From Acidobacteriota bacterium (GTDB lineage Bacteria > Acidobacteriota > Blastocatellia > Pyrinomonadales > Pyrinomonadaceae), in contig JAIVJM010000031.1 in NCBI GenBank assembly GCA_020199995.1, positions 1 through 48,824 of the forward strand: a stretch of 48,824 bases of DNA. Direction: 5' to 3'. The notes below the pieces were generated by a model, which worked only from the letters and a program-made list of their open reading frames with translations, made no database searches and was not told where the DNA came from. Positions 9,504 through 20,992 of this stretch are shown one piece after another (position 1 is the first letter of the stretch; each line of letters begins with the position of its first letter). Position numbers and translations under genes: made by a program.

Positions 9504-11861
9504 TCAGCGCCCGTCGCGAGCGGACTGAATGGCGTTGAAAAGCAGAGGGTAGGTGGCGAGCGACTGCGCGCGGTACTGCGGGCGGAAGCCGAAGAGGTTG
9601 CCGCTCTGCGGGTAGCGTGCGATGACACGCACGCGCACGAGCGCCGCCGGGTCGCTCTTGATCTCGAAGACGGGCGAGTTTTCGAACCACGCGACGGACT
9701 CGCGCGGCATGCCCTTCGCGACCGGGTGCGTCGTGTCGAGGACGGTGCGCAGGATCGAGCCGGGCACGTAGAACTCGGTGCGCGGCAGGCCCTCGGTCAC
9801 GTCGCGGAGGGGGAGCTTCAACTGCTCGATGGCGAAGTTGGAGGCGTCGTTGAGGCAGACGAGCGTCCCGCCCTGCTCGACGAAATCGCGCAGCGCCTGC
9901 ACGCCTTCAGTGCCGAGGCCCCCGGTAAACTCTTCCGGCATCGTTCCCTTGCGATGGCCTTCCAGAATCGAGCGCGGCGACTGGTCGGGGATGACGAGGG
10001 TGTCGAACTTCGCGCGCAAATTCCCGGCGCGCGCCTCCGCGTCCCGGAGGGTGGCGAAGGCAACTTTATTCACCTCAAAAATCCAGCGCGTCCAGCCCTC
10101 GTCCATCGAGGGCACATGCGACTTGTAGAGCCCGACCCGCGCGTCAAGGCTCGGGCGTATTGACGCGTCTAGTAATTTCTCCGCAAGATTCTGCAGCTTG
10201 AACTCGAAAGGCTCGGAGACTGGGATGGCCTCGACGCCGAAAAGCAGCGGCAACGTGTGGGCCGTCACGTCGTAAGGCGGGATGGGTTGCCCGCTCTCAT
10301 CGCGGAGGTCCGGGTAACTCTGCGTTTCGAGCAGCGCCTTGGCGAAAGCGCCGTAGGGCTGGGCCATGGGGACGACGATGGCGAGGTCGTTGATGCTGCG
10401 CGGGTGCGAGAGCGGCGGGATCAAGAGTTCGAGCGCGTTGAGAGCCTTGTTGCCGCGGACGTCCGCCGGGTTCATCAGCGCAGTGTTGACGCCCCCGCGC
10501 GAGAGCACGGCCCACAGATTGAGGCGGCGCGCGTTCTGTGCCGGGTCGCGCGAGGGCGGCAGCACGTAGGCGAACAGCTCGCCCTTGCGGCGCGGGCGCA
10601 CGGCCTCGCGTCCCACTTCATAAAAACGACGGAGCCATCGCTCGCGGTTCTCGGCGGCGTGCTTCATGAGTTCAAACGCGCCGGTCGTCATGTAGTTGGT
10701 GATGTCGCGCAGGTGCCACTCGCCGCCGCGCCACGGCTCGGGGAAGTTGGCGGATGGTTTTTGCGGGTCGTAGCCTTCGCGCGAGCGCAAGTCCTCGAAC
10801 TTGAGCGTGACGGGCGTGGCGAGGCGCGCCGAGGCCGTCTCGGAAAGTATCCGCACGCCGCCGTGGTAGTGCGAGTAGGCGCGCGCCGGAGTCCACGCGT
10901 CGTAGGTCGAATCCCAAGTGATGCCCTTGAAGCCTTTGGCGAGCATGTTTTTCGCCATCGAGAGGCCGAGTTCCGTGTAGCCCTCGACGAGCTGGGCGGG
11001 GACGTTCGGCTCGACCGGCTTCATGTAGGGCGGGAGAAAGAGGCGCGAGCCGATGACGCCCTGCTGGTGGATGTCGTGGACGATCTGCGGGTGCCAGACG
11101 TTATGCACCTTGTCTACCGTGAGCCGCGTCTCGGCCTGCGTGAAGGCGTACCAGTCGCGGTTGTTATCGTGGCCCACGTACTTATGATAAAGCTCTGGCG
11201 GGCTCGTCCCCTCAAAGGGCGTGCCGAGCGTGCGGTCGTACCAGTTCTTCACGATGTCCACGCCGTCCGGGTTCAGAGAGGGAACGAGGAGGACGATTGT
11301 GTCGCGCAGGATGGCGCGCACTTCCGCGTCGTCCGAAGAGGCGAGGCGGTGCGCGATGAGCATGCTCGAAAGAGTCGAGCCGACCTCGGTCGAGTGGATG
11401 CCGCAGGTGATGAGGACGATTGATTTGCCGCGCGCGATGAGCCGTTCGGCCCTGCGGCCGGGATTTTTGCCGAGCGTGCGCGGGTCGGCGAGCTGGCGCT
11501 GAATATCCCTGAACTCGTCGAGCCGCGCGAGGTTCTCGGGCGCGCTGATGGTCGCCAGCACGAAGGGCTTGCCCTCGGTCGTCCGGCCCAGCTCCTCGAA
11601 CCGCACGCGGTCGCTCGCCGCGTCGAGGCGGCGGAAGTATTCGACGATGCTCGACCAGCTCGCCAACTTGCGGTCGTCGCCGGGGCGGAAGCCGAGCACG
11701 TCCTCGGGCGCGGGCACGCCCGCCGCCGCCGTGGCGGACTCGAATCCGGCCCCGCGCGTGTGACCGGCCTCGGCGTGCGCGTGCGCGCCTTCGAGGTTGG
11801 CAAGCGACGGCGTGAACAGCGATGAGATGAAGAGCGCGAAGGCGAGCGTTCGTCTGTGCAT
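9504..11861 (-). CDS. Secreted M14-family zinc carboxypeptidase
   Basis: This is a large exported metallopeptidase, about 785 residues. It starts with a Sec signal peptide (MHRRTLAFALFISSLFTPSLA). The M14 catalytic domain spans about residues 60-370. HSTEVGS carries the first two zinc ligands (HxxE). VPSLNPDGVD is the family's substrate-binding segment, and HDIHQQG supplies the third histidine. The remaining 400 residues include a glutamine-amidotransferase-like segment (TLVIPDQSPRS, GTEGVQALRDFVEQGGTLVC), seen in many acidobacterial and Bacteroidetes M14 proteins. It probably digests peptides in the periplasm or outside the cell, feeding the OPT transporter encoded divergently; that link is inference. 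ATG 11861 is chosen for the signal peptide; the frame is open upstream to 11933 without one. Confidence 0.9.
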   Translation of the reverse strand: MHRRTLAFALFISSLFTPSLANLEGAHAHAEAGHTRGAGFESATAAAGVPAPEDVLGFRPGDDRKLASWSSIVEYFRRLDAASDRVRFEELGRTTEGKPFVLATISAPENLARLDEFRDIQRQLADPRTLGKNPGRRAERLIARGKSIVLITCGIHSTEVGSTLSSMLIAHRLASSDDAEVRAILRDTIVLLVPSLNPDGVDIVKNWYDRTLGTPFEGTSPPELYHKYVGHDNNRDWYAFTQAETRLTVDKVHNVWHPQIVHDIHQQGVIGSRLFLPPYMKPVEPNVPAQLVEGYTELGLSMAKNMLAKGFKGITWDSTYDAWTPARAYSHYHGGVRILSETASARLATPVTLKFEDLRSREGYDPQKPSANFPEPWRGGEWHLRDITNYMTTGAFELMKHAAENRERWLRRFYEVGREAVRPRRKGELFAYVLPPSRDPAQNARRLNLWAVLSRGGVNTALMNPADVRGNKALNALELLIPPLSHPRSINDLAIVVPMAQPYGAFAKALLETQSYPDLRDESGQPIPPYDVTAHTLPLLFGVEAIPVSEPFEFKLQNLAEKLLDASIRPSLDARVGLYKSHVPSMDEGWTRWIFEVNKVAFATLRDAEARAGNLRAKFDTLVIPDQSPRSILEGHRKGTMPEEFTGGLGTEGVQALRDFVEQGGTLVCLNDASNFAIEQLKLPLRDVTEGLPRTEFYVPGSILRTVLDTTHPVAKGMPRESVAWFENSPVFEIKSDPAALVRVRVIARYPQSGNLFGFRPQYRAQSLATYPLLFNAIQSARDGR

Positions 11862-11940
11862 AAGTCGGTCGAGACCCCGTCGATGGTTAAGGTGAAAAAA
11901 CCGAAGTCGGCTGATTGGGCGCGAGTTTAACATACCGCGT

Positions 11941-12045
11941 GGAGTCCTGCGTCCGGAGTCCGGAGTCCGGAGCGGGAAGAAGACTGTCGCAGACTACGGA
12001 CTTCAACTCTCATGTCTGAGACTCCAGACTCCGGACTCTTCTTGA
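11941..12045. repeat. Heptad inverted repeat 5 (divergent M14/OPT spacer)
   Basis: Tandem GGAGTCC units occupy 11941-11975 on the left. ACTCCAG/ACTCCGG units lie at 12020-12045 on the right. A perfect 12-bp core pairs 11956-11967 with 12027-12038. Unlike most others it lies between divergent genes, upstream of the OPT promoter. Confidence 0.85.
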
Positions 12046-12050
12046 GTGGC

Positions 12051-12080
12051 TTGATTCCCCGTGCTGTGCGCGTGTAAAGT
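12051..12080 (+). promoter_or_regulatory. Candidate promoter for the OPT transporter
   Basis: TTGATT (12051-12056), an 18-base spacer and TAAAGT (12075-12080) lie 68 bases before the ATG. The promoter begins just after heptad repeat 5. Confidence 0.5.
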
Positions 12081-12148
12081 AGCGCCGGTTTTCCCCCTTC
12101 TGGCACTTCCCTTGTTTTCGAAACGTCTGTCTCGGAGGTCACTTTCTG

Positions 12149-14488
<2,340 letters not shown>

Positions 14489-14520
14489 CCGCTTGACTGA
14501 AAGGTGAGCCGGTGTTGAAA

Positions 14521-14574
14521 TGGTTAGCCGTGAACGGTCGCTTTAGAGACCTTCACGGCTAACCACTCGTTTTT
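14521..14574 (+). terminator. Intrinsic terminator after the OPT gene
   Basis: A perfect 14-bp stem (14521-14534 with 14552-14565) is extended by an inner GGTC/GACC pairing. It is followed by CTCGTTTTT. It has a classical terminator form. No clear 7-base period is seen, so it is kept apart from the heptad elements, though its stem words (TTAGCCG, TTCACGG) resemble theirs. Confidence 0.8.
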
Positions 14575-14688
14575 GGGACTGCCGCGACTCTCTCACCTCA
14601 CCCCCCGAACAGCCCGGCGCGGGCGTTGGCCCGAAGCGGCCCCGCGCGCACACTCCGAAATTCTCTTTCCAAAGGAAATTTGAGAGAC

Positions 14689-15555
14689 ATGAACCGACCC
14701 CCCGCACACGCCGCGCAACCGCTCGCGCTGTCCGCTCGGCTCGCGGCCTGCCTGCTTTTCTTCGTCGCCGTGTCCGCGCCCGCCGCCGCCGCGCCGCAGG
14801 GCTTCGCGCAGCAGAAGGGCCCGCCGGCCAAAGCCCCCGCGCAGGGTCGGCCCGCCGCCGCCGCCGCCCTTGCCGCGACGCCGACCGAGACGGTGCGCGC
14901 CATGTACAAGGCGCTCGCCGAGAGGCGCTTCCGCGAGGCTTTCGCGCTCTCGGTCCTGCACGCGGCGGTCGAGAGCCTGAGCGCGGAAGAGTTCGCCGAA
15001 TTGCAGCCCGACTTCGAGCGGCTCGCGGCGGCGACCCCGGCCAACGTCGAAGTGACGGGCGAGGTCTTGAACGGCGAGGTGGCCTCGGTCTTCATCAAGC
15101 CGATTGACCGCGCCGCCGAGGCGCAGGCCGAAGAGGTCAAGCTGCTCAGGGCGGGCGGACGCTGGGTCATCGGCGAGCGCGGCGACTACGAGGTCGTCGG
15201 CAAGGAGGGCAAAGACTTCCTCTTCAGGGCGCGCATCGAGACGCACCACGCCGAGGTCGAGGAGATGTTGAAGCGCATCTCCGCCGCCGAGTTCGTCTAC
15301 GCCTCGCAGCACGGCGGCGCTTACGGCGACCTCGTCGCGCTCGTCGGCGCGGGGCTTGTCCCGCAGGATTTGCTGGGGACGGAATCCACCGGCTACCGCA
15401 TCATGGTGACGCTCGGCAAGGGCGGAAAGTCGTGGGCCGCCGGGGCCGAGCCCGTGCGCTACGGGCGCACGGGCCGACTCTCTTTCCGCATGGATCAGTC
15501 GGGGCTCTCGAAGAAGGACGCGGGCGGCAAGCCGCTCAAGGGCTCTTCCAAATAA
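14689..15555 (+). CDS. Secreted protein of unknown function, possibly NTF2-like
   Basis: The product has 288 residues. ATG 14689 is followed by a signal peptide (LAACLLFFVAVSAPAAAAPQ), which is why I prefer it to the upstream start in the same frame. Residues about 60-170 read like a DUF4878/NTF2-like fold: TPTETVRAMYKALAERRFRE, then strands ANVEVTGEVLNGEVASVFI and GGRWVIGERG. A Gly/Ala-rich tail contains YRIMVTLGKGGKSW. No catalytic motif is visible and I do not recognise a family with certainty. It lies between the OPT terminator and a secreted carboxypeptidase-regulatory-like protein on the same strand, 54 bases apart. Confidence 0.75.
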   Translation: MNRPPAHAAQPLALSARLAACLLFFVAVSAPAAAAPQGFAQQKGPPAKAPAQGRPAAAAALAATPTETVRAMYKALAERRFREAFALSVLHAAVESLSAEEFAELQPDFERLAAATPANVEVTGEVLNGEVASVFIKPIDRAAEAQAEEVKLLRAGGRWVIGERGDYEVVGKEGKDFLFRARIETHHAEVEEMLKRISAAEFVYASQHGGAYGDLVALVGAGLVPQDLLGTESTGYRIMVTLGKGGKSWAAGAEPVRYGRTGRLSFRMDQSGLSKKDAGGKPLKGSSK

Positions 15556-15609
15556 GCGACGGAGGCGGGAAGCCCTCACGCGCGCTCGAACTTCATTCCT
15601 GATGGACTT

Positions 15610-17520
15610 ATGAAAACAGACCTTCGCAGAGGCGTCGTCGCCTTTGTCATCTGCTGCCTGCTCGCCTGCGCGCTGGCCGCGCGGCAGACGCGCGCGCAGG
15701 AGAAGGAGGAGGGGCGGCAGGAGCCCACGTCCGCGCCCGTCGTGGCGTCGGACGAAGCGCCCCCGCCGCCGCCTGAAAAGGAGGAGGAGGGCAAATCCAC
15801 GGTCTTCGGGCGGGCCGTCTACGCCGACACGGGACGTCCGGTGCGGCGCGCGCGCGTCTTGCTCCTCAACTCGGACGGGAAACACTCCGAGCGCGGCAGC
15901 CTGACGAACTCGCGCGGCGAGTTTCGCGTCGCGAAAGTCCCGGCCGGCAAATACTTTGTCGCCGTGGACGCGACCGGCATCCTTTCGCCCGTGAGCTTCG
16001 TGGACATCGAGGGGTTGAAGGAGGGCACGCCGCGTTTTGACGAGATACGCGCGCACTTCGAGGAGATCGAGGTAGACGGCAAGGGAGACAGGGAGGTGAC
16101 GGTGCGCGCCACGCGCGGCGCAGCCATCGGAGGCCGCGCCGCCTACGCCGACGGCGAGCCCGCGACGGGCGTCTCCGTCCACATCATGCGTCTCAAAGAG
16201 GGCCGCACGATTCCGCTCGTGACGGGGATCAACCCGTCCTCCTTCGTCATTCGCACGGACGACCGCGGCGTCTACCGCGTCTCGGGACTCCCCGCGGGCG
16301 AGTACGTCGTCGGCGTCTCGGAGGTCGTCGAGCACGGCGACGCCAGCTCCGGCGACGGCGGCCTGCTGGGCCCGCTGGGCAGCCCCTTCAGCATGACCTT
16401 CTATCCGTCGGCTTGGCGCGCCTCGAAGGCCACGTCGCTGCGCCTCGCGGCGGGCGAAGAGCGCGAAGGCGTGGACGTCACCATCGCCGAGCGCGAGACG
16501 CGCACCGTCTCCGGTATCGTGCGCGGGCGTCGCGACCAGCAACCCGTCGCCCGCGCCATCCTCTCGCTCCAGAGTAAAGAGTCGGGCATCCTGCCCGCCG
16601 CGTTCCTCTACGCCGGAGAAGGCCAGATGAGCGTCACGACCGACGAGGCCGGGCGCTGGCAGTTCAATGAGCTGCCCGACGGCGTCTACACCATCAACGT
16701 CCAGCCGGGCTACTCTTACGAGGAAACGACGACGGTCTCCGAAGACGGGGCCGAGGACGGCGCGGCGCACGCCCGCGCCCGCGTGCCGCCGAAGAAAAAG
16801 TACGCGTCGAAGCAGCAGGAGATCAGAGTCGCCGGGGGCGACTTGACCGGCGTCGTCTTCGAGCTGAGCGAGGGCGGGAGCATCAGCGGGACGATCAAGT
16901 TCGAGGGCGGAGAGAAACGCCCCGGCGACTTGACCATCCAGTTTCAGGTCGTCGCGACGGGAGCGTCCGAGGTCGCGTCCGAGGTCGCCAGCGGCTTCGC
17001 CGTCGGCGACCTCTTCATAGTTGACGGCGTCGCGCCGGGGAAGGTGTACCTGCGCTTCAACCAGTTCGGCCCCGACGCCGGGAAGAAGTTTTACATCAAG
17101 GAGATCAGATGGAGGGGCCGAGACCTCAGGCGCGAGCCGCTCGAAGTCGGCGACGGGGCCCGGATCGAAGGCGTGCAAGTCCTGTTTTCGTCCGAGGCCG
17201 CGGCGTTGCGCGTGCGCGTGCTCGGCGGCGGGGGGAAGGGCGCGGCGGTCGGGGCCGGGGTCGGCGTCCACCTCGTGCCGTCGGAGGCGGCGCTGGGCGC
17301 GACGCCGGAGACGCAGTTGGCCTGTGTCACCGGCGCGGACGGCGCGTGTGCCCTGAGCGGCGCGCCGGGTGAGTACCTCCTGATCGTCACGGCGCGCGAC
17401 GCGGCGGGCGGCCCGCTCGGCCCGGAAGAGATCAACCGGCGCGCCCCATCCGCGCGCCGCGTGATGCTGCGGGCCGGCGAGAACCGGCCCGTCGAGGTCG
17501 CCGCGCCGGAAGGGAATTGA
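15610..17520 (+). CDS. Secreted protein with repeated carboxypeptidase-regulatory-like domains
   Basis: The product has 636 residues. The signal peptide is VVAFVICCLLACALAARQTR. At least three Ig-like carboxypeptidase regulatory (CarboxypepD_reg) repeats follow: residues 60-120 (VFGRAVYADTGRPVRRARV, GEFRVAKVPAGKYFV), 170-240 (GGRAAYADGEPATGVSV, GVYRVSGLPAGEYVVGV) and 295-365 (GRWQFNELPDGVYTINV). A fourth, weaker one follows after LTGVVFELSEGGSISG. No enzymatic module is seen. Such proteins are abundant in Acidobacteriota and are thought to be exported structural or binding proteins. It probably forms a unit with the preceding secreted protein. Function is unknown. Confidence 0.85.
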   Translation: MKTDLRRGVVAFVICCLLACALAARQTRAQEKEEGRQEPTSAPVVASDEAPPPPPEKEEEGKSTVFGRAVYADTGRPVRRARVLLLNSDGKHSERGSLTNSRGEFRVAKVPAGKYFVAVDATGILSPVSFVDIEGLKEGTPRFDEIRAHFEEIEVDGKGDREVTVRATRGAAIGGRAAYADGEPATGVSVHIMRLKEGRTIPLVTGINPSSFVIRTDDRGVYRVSGLPAGEYVVGVSEVVEHGDASSGDGGLLGPLGSPFSMTFYPSAWRASKATSLRLAAGEEREGVDVTIAERETRTVSGIVRGRRDQQPVARAILSLQSKESGILPAAFLYAGEGQMSVTTDEAGRWQFNELPDGVYTINVQPGYSYEETTTVSEDGAEDGAAHARARVPPKKKYASKQQEIRVAGGDLTGVVFELSEGGSISGTIKFEGGEKRPGDLTIQFQVVATGASEVASEVASGFAVGDLFIVDGVAPGKVYLRFNQFGPDAGKKFYIKEIRWRGRDLRREPLEVGDGARIEGVQVLFSSEAAALRVRVLGGGGKGAAVGAGVGVHLVPSEAALGATPETQLACVTGADGACALSGAPGEYLLIVTARDAAGGPLGPEEINRRAPSARRVMLRAGENRPVEVAAPEGN

Positions 17521-17849
17521 ATGCCGCTTGCGCGGCGGAAAGACTTTGCAGACGACTGCGCGGCTGGAGGAGTTTGAAGACCGCTTCGCGCCGGGAGACG
17601 CGCTTCTCCGGCGCGGTAAAGTTTGCACGCTCTTCTACTGCGCGTCTACAATGCAAGGCGGCGGCAGACTCTCTCACCTTTCTCGAAGTTTGCGCGCCCC
17701 GCGCCCCGCGCATCTCTCCCGAGTCTGAACCGGCGTCTCGCGCATTGTTGCGGGCGGTGGGTTCGAGAGCCGACAACTCGGGATGTCTATTTCCTTTTGC
17801 TCCCGACGACGTCGAGCTCTCAGTGGCATCGTCGGGGAAACGAGCGGAG
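17521..17849. other. Non-coding leader of the PilZ gene
   Basis: 329 bases without a convincing gene. They contain a GC-rich hairpin (about 17587-17617, one bulge) with no U tract. A good promoter follows at 17623-17652, giving a PilZ leader of about 190 bases. ORFs that cross it are extensions of the PilZ frame or its shadows. Confidence 0.6.
17623..17652 (+). promoter_or_regulatory. Sigma70-type promoter for the PilZ gene
   Basis: TTGCAC (17623-17628), an 18-base spacer and TACAAT (17647-17652): five of six matches at the -10 box and four of six at the -35 box. Confidence 0.6.
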
Positions 17850-18272
17850 ATGCCAGAGAGACTTCGGACCATCACCAGACGCCTGCGCGACTTCGTCGGC
17901 AACCGCCGCCGCGCGCCGCGCCACCGCCTGCGCCTCGCCGCCGCCGTCTCGCTGCTCGACGCGGGCGGGCGGGCTCACCCCGCGACGCTCTCGGGCTTCA
18001 CGCACGACGTGAGCGAGAGCGGGCTCGGCGTCGTGCTGCCCGCCATCCGCGTCGGCGAGCGTTACCTCGTCGGCGAAAGCCACACGCTCCGCATCGTGCT
18101 CAAACTCCCCGACACGCACGCGCGGCTCTACGGCACGCCCGTCCGCTATGAACGACTCGAAGCCAACCATCAGGACACCGGCTATCTCGTTGGCATCCAC
18201 CTCACCGAGACCGGCGATGAGGACTATGCCGCCTTCGTCGAATACCTGAAAGCGGTAAATCGTAAATCGTGA
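17850..18272 (+). CDS. PilZ-domain protein
   Basis: PilZ domains bind cyclic di-GMP, or in degenerate forms act in type IV pilus and regulatory assemblies. This 140-residue protein carries NRRRAPRHRLRLAAAV near residue 19, which contains the RxxxR c-di-GMP motif (RRAPRHR). The DVSESGLGVVL segment corresponds to the second DxSxxG motif. LYGTPVRYERLEA, YLVGIHLTE and EYLKAV complete the beta barrel and closing helix. Both binding motifs are present, so c-di-GMP binding is likely. A HD-GYP/GGDEF protein is encoded 5 kb away. ATG 17850 is chosen because the domain begins soon after it and a promoter lies upstream. The last five codons (VNRKS) and the stop lie inside heptad repeat 7. Confidence 0.88.
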   Translation: MPERLRTITRRLRDFVGNRRRAPRHRLRLAAAVSLLDAGGRAHPATLSGFTHDVSESGLGVVLPAIRVGERYLVGESHTLRIVLKLPDTHARLYGTPVRYERLEANHQDTGYLVGIHLTETGDEDYAAFVEYLKAVNRKS

Positions 18273-18330
18273 ATCGTGACAAGAAAGACCGGGATTTTCT
18301 TATCACGATTTACGACTTACGGTTCACGGC
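18254..18330. repeat. Heptad inverted repeat 7 (convergent PilZ/CBM9-like spacer)
   Basis: CGTAAAT/CGTGAAT units. Arms 18261-18283 and 18299-18321 pair at 20 of 23 positions. The stop of the PilZ gene lies within the left arm. The right arm ends with CACGGCTTTT, the tail also seen after repeats 2 and 11. Confidence 0.9.
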
Positions 18331-18332
18331 TT

Positions 18333-18977
18333 TTACTTGAATCTTATCCAGCCGAATTTTTCCGGGACGTGGAAGCTGGGCTCAGGCGTGTGCGTGGGCT
18401 GCCATGCGACGTAGCCACGGGCCTCGCCCGCGCCGACGCAGCGGAAGAGGTTGGCGCGCCAGCGCTCGCCCGCGCGCGGCGCGCGCCCCAGCGCCTTCCA
18501 CGGCACGCGCATCGAGACCAACACGCGTTCGCCCGAGACGCGCGCCGCCGCACGCATGCCGGAGCGGAAGTTCCAGTCCGTCTCGCGCCCGCGAGGGGTG
18601 AGGTGGATGGCGAGGTCGAGCCATTCGCCGTTGGGCGCGGCCTCAAACTCGAAGTAGCGGTCGGGCGCAGACGAATTCGGCGCGACAAAAATCTCGCACA
18701 CATCGCGATCCCAGAGGCCGAGCGTCTTCCGTTCAAGTTGGGGCGCGATGCTCACGACGAACGGCTCGGCCTGACGGTACTCGAAGCGTACGACGAGCGC
18801 TGCCTCAGTCCAGACGAGCCGCGCCTCCGCGTGCCGCTCGACCGGGGCCTCCGCGCCCGACCAGTAGCGCGCGATGCGCGCGGGCCGCACCCCGCTCCAC
18901 GCGCCGTGATCGAAGTCGCCGGCCTCGATTTCTTCACTCGCGCGATGAGCTTCGACGATGTTTTCGAGAGGAGTCAT
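18333..18977 (-). CDS. Carbohydrate-binding family 9-like protein
   Basis: The product has 214 residues and resembles the CBM9-like (DUF1083-type) beta-sandwich. ARLVWTEAALVVRFEY, LWDRDVCEIFVAPN, YFEFEAAPNGEWLDLAI and VLVSMRVPWKALG are in the usual order, and it ends WQPTHTPEPSFHVPEKFG. No signal peptide is seen, so it is probably cytosolic. The start codon overlaps the stop of the S9 peptidase gene (ATGA at 18977-18974), so translation is coupled to it. Ligand and physiological role are not known. It ends 3 bases from heptad repeat 7. Confidence 0.8.
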   Translation of the reverse strand: MTPLENIVEAHRASEEIEAGDFDHGAWSGVRPARIARYWSGAEAPVERHAEARLVWTEAALVVRFEYRQAEPFVVSIAPQLERKTLGLWDRDVCEIFVAPNSSAPDRYFEFEAAPNGEWLDLAIHLTPRGRETDWNFRSGMRAAARVSGERVLVSMRVPWKALGRAPRAGERWRANLFRCVGAGEARGYVAWQPTHTPEPSFHVPEKFGWIRFK

Positions 18978-20992
18978 TTCCTTCGATACTTGTCGAACCA
19001 GCCGCGCAGGTAGAGCATCTGCGCGACGCGGTTCGATGGATGGCGGAGGCCGAAGTCGGCGTTGAAGCCGTGGTACTCGTCCGTCAGTCGCACCATCGCG
19101 GTCGGGACTTTGCGCAGTTTGAGCGCGCGGTAGTATTGCTCGGTCTGTTCGAGCGGGGTACGCAGATCGAGTTCGCCCGTGAGCAGCATGGTCGGCGTCT
19201 TAACGTTGCCGACGTAGGTGAGGGGCGAGCGGCGCAGGTGCTCCGCGGGGTCTTCCCACGGGAGCCGCTTGAAGTTGTAGTACCAGTCCGCGCCGTCGGT
19301 CGTGCCGACGAAGGAATACCAGTTGACCACCGGCTTCATCGCCACGGCGGCGGCGAAGCGGTCGGTGTGGCCGACGATCCACGTGGTCAGGACGCCGCCG
19401 CCCGAGCCGCCCGTCACGAAGAGGTTGCGCTCGTCAACATAGCCGCGCTTGATTACTTCGTCCACGCCGCGCATGAGGTCTGTGTAGTCGTCGCCGGGGT
19501 AGGCGTTGTTGATGGCGTTGCCGAAGGCCTGCCCGTAGCCTGTGGAGCCGCGCGGGTTGGTGTAGAGCACGACGTAGCCGTCCGCCGCGTGGCTCTGGAA
19601 CTCGAAGTTGAAGCCGACGCCGTACATCGAGTGCGGGCCGCCGTGGATGTAGAGCAGGAGCGGGTACTTCTTCGACGCGTCGAAGTCGGGCGGCTTCACG
19701 ACCCAGCCCTGAACCTTCATGCCGCCCGCCGAGTCGTACCAGATTTCCTCGACCGCGCCGAGCCTGCGCCCTTCCGTCACGTCGTCGTTGACCGCCGTCA
19801 GCCGGCGCGCGGGGGCGGACCTCGTCGGCTCGAAGGCGACGATGTCTGACGGCGCGTTGGCCGAGGAGCGCGTCGCGACGGCGAGCCCTGTGCGGCTCAC
19901 AGAAGTGACGTTGAGAATCTGCGCGCCCTCGGTCAACTGTCGCGGCCCGCCGCCGCGCAGGGGCTGGAACCAGAGGTTGAGGCTGCCGCGATCCTCGGCG
20001 TTGAAGTAGACGCCGCTCGCGTCCGGGGCCCAGATGAGCCCGCCCGGCGAGCGGTCAAACTCGGGCGTCAGCACGCGCTTGTTCGACCCGTCCGAGTTCA
20101 TCACGGAGAGGCGCGTGACATTGTAGGTGTTGTCGTTCTGGTCGTTGCCCGTGTAGGCGATGAGTCGCCCGTCGGGCGAGACGGTGGGATTCGCGTCGGG
20201 GCCTTCGCGGTCGGTAAGCCGCCGGATTGCGCCGCCCGCCGCCGGGACCGAGTAGATGTCCGAGCCGCCGCGCAAGTATTCGGCCTCGTCCTTGCGCACG
20301 CCGCTGAAGACGACGGTCGAGGAGTCGGCAGTCCAGTTCGGCGGGCCGTGCTGGAAGTCGCCGTCGGTCAATTGGCGCGGGACGCCGCCCGCTTCATTGA
20401 TGACGAAGATGTGCGTGAAGCCTTCGGGTCGCCAGCCCGCGCCGTCGTTGCGGTAGTTGAGGCGGTCAACGACGCGCGGCGGCTCGACCCACTTCGCGCC
20501 CGCGGGGCGCGGCGGCATCTTGATCGTCAGGCCGGGGTTCCCTGCGACGAGCATGTTGAAGGCGAGGCGTTTCCCGTCCGGCGACCATTCGAGGTTCGAG
20601 GGCGCACGCTCAAGGCGCGTCAACTGCGTCTCGCCGGGCGCGTCCATCCACCTCACGAAAATCTGCGCGCCCGCGGGCTGCCCCGGCGCGACGTAGGCGA
20701 GGCGCTTCCCATCCGGCGACCACGCGGCCTGCGAGCCTTTGACGAGGAAGCGGTTGCGACTCCCGTCCGCGTCTGTGATCCAGATTTCGTCCTCGTATTT
20801 GTCGTTGATCTTGTCGGCCCAGCGGCGCGTGTAGACGATCTCCCTGCCGTCGGGCGAGACCTGCGGCGAGGCGACCATCTCCCAGTCGAGGAAGAGGTCA
20901 GCCGTCAGTCGTTCGCGCTGCGCGCTCGCGGGCGCGGATGCCGCGAGGATAAAGGTGAACAGAAGTGTGAAGAGGACGCTGCTTCGTCGCAT
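18974..20992 (-). CDS. Secreted S9-family prolyl oligopeptidase / dipeptidyl peptidase
   Basis: This is an exported serine peptidase of 672 residues. The signal peptide is MRRSSVLFTLLFTFILAASA, cut near ASAQ. Residues 25-400 form a TolB/WD40-like beta propeller with repeated SPDGxxIxY motifs (VSPDGREIVYTRRW, SPDGKRLAYVAPG, SPDGRLIAYTG). Residues about 420-672 form the alpha/beta hydrolase with LLLYIHGGPHSMYG, NPRGSTGYGQ, the nucleophile in VTGGSGGGVLTTW, the acid in LTGELDLRTP and the His in DEYHGFNADFG. The start at 20992 has its own site (CGGAGAT) upstream. However, no stop codon separates it from the MFS transporter frame, so a fused protein is also possible. It is followed by a translationally coupled CBM9-like gene. 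Confidence 0.92.
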   Translation of the reverse strand: MRRSSVLFTLLFTFILAASAPASAQRERLTADLFLDWEMVASPQVSPDGREIVYTRRWADKINDKYEDEIWITDADGSRNRFLVKGSQAAWSPDGKRLAYVAPGQPAGAQIFVRWMDAPGETQLTRLERAPSNLEWSPDGKRLAFNMLVAGNPGLTIKMPPRPAGAKWVEPPRVVDRLNYRNDGAGWRPEGFTHIFVINEAGGVPRQLTDGDFQHGPPNWTADSSTVVFSGVRKDEAEYLRGGSDIYSVPAAGGAIRRLTDREGPDANPTVSPDGRLIAYTGNDQNDNTYNVTRLSVMNSDGSNKRVLTPEFDRSPGGLIWAPDASGVYFNAEDRGSLNLWFQPLRGGGPRQLTEGAQILNVTSVSRTGLAVATRSSANAPSDIVAFEPTRSAPARRLTAVNDDVTEGRRLGAVEEIWYDSAGGMKVQGWVVKPPDFDASKKYPLLLYIHGGPHSMYGVGFNFEFQSHAADGYVVLYTNPRGSTGYGQAFGNAINNAYPGDDYTDLMRGVDEVIKRGYVDERNLFVTGGSGGGVLTTWIVGHTDRFAAAVAMKPVVNWYSFVGTTDGADWYYNFKRLPWEDPAEHLRRSPLTYVGNVKTPTMLLTGELDLRTPLEQTEQYYRALKLRKVPTAMVRLTDEYHGFNADFGLRHPSNRVAQMLYLRGWFDKYRRK

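Noticed and set aside
14593-17628. Minus-strand ORF of 1,011 codons
   Set aside because: It is antisense to two secreted-protein genes with signal peptides and recognisable domains. Its sequence is low-complexity Arg/Ala/Leu with no domain.
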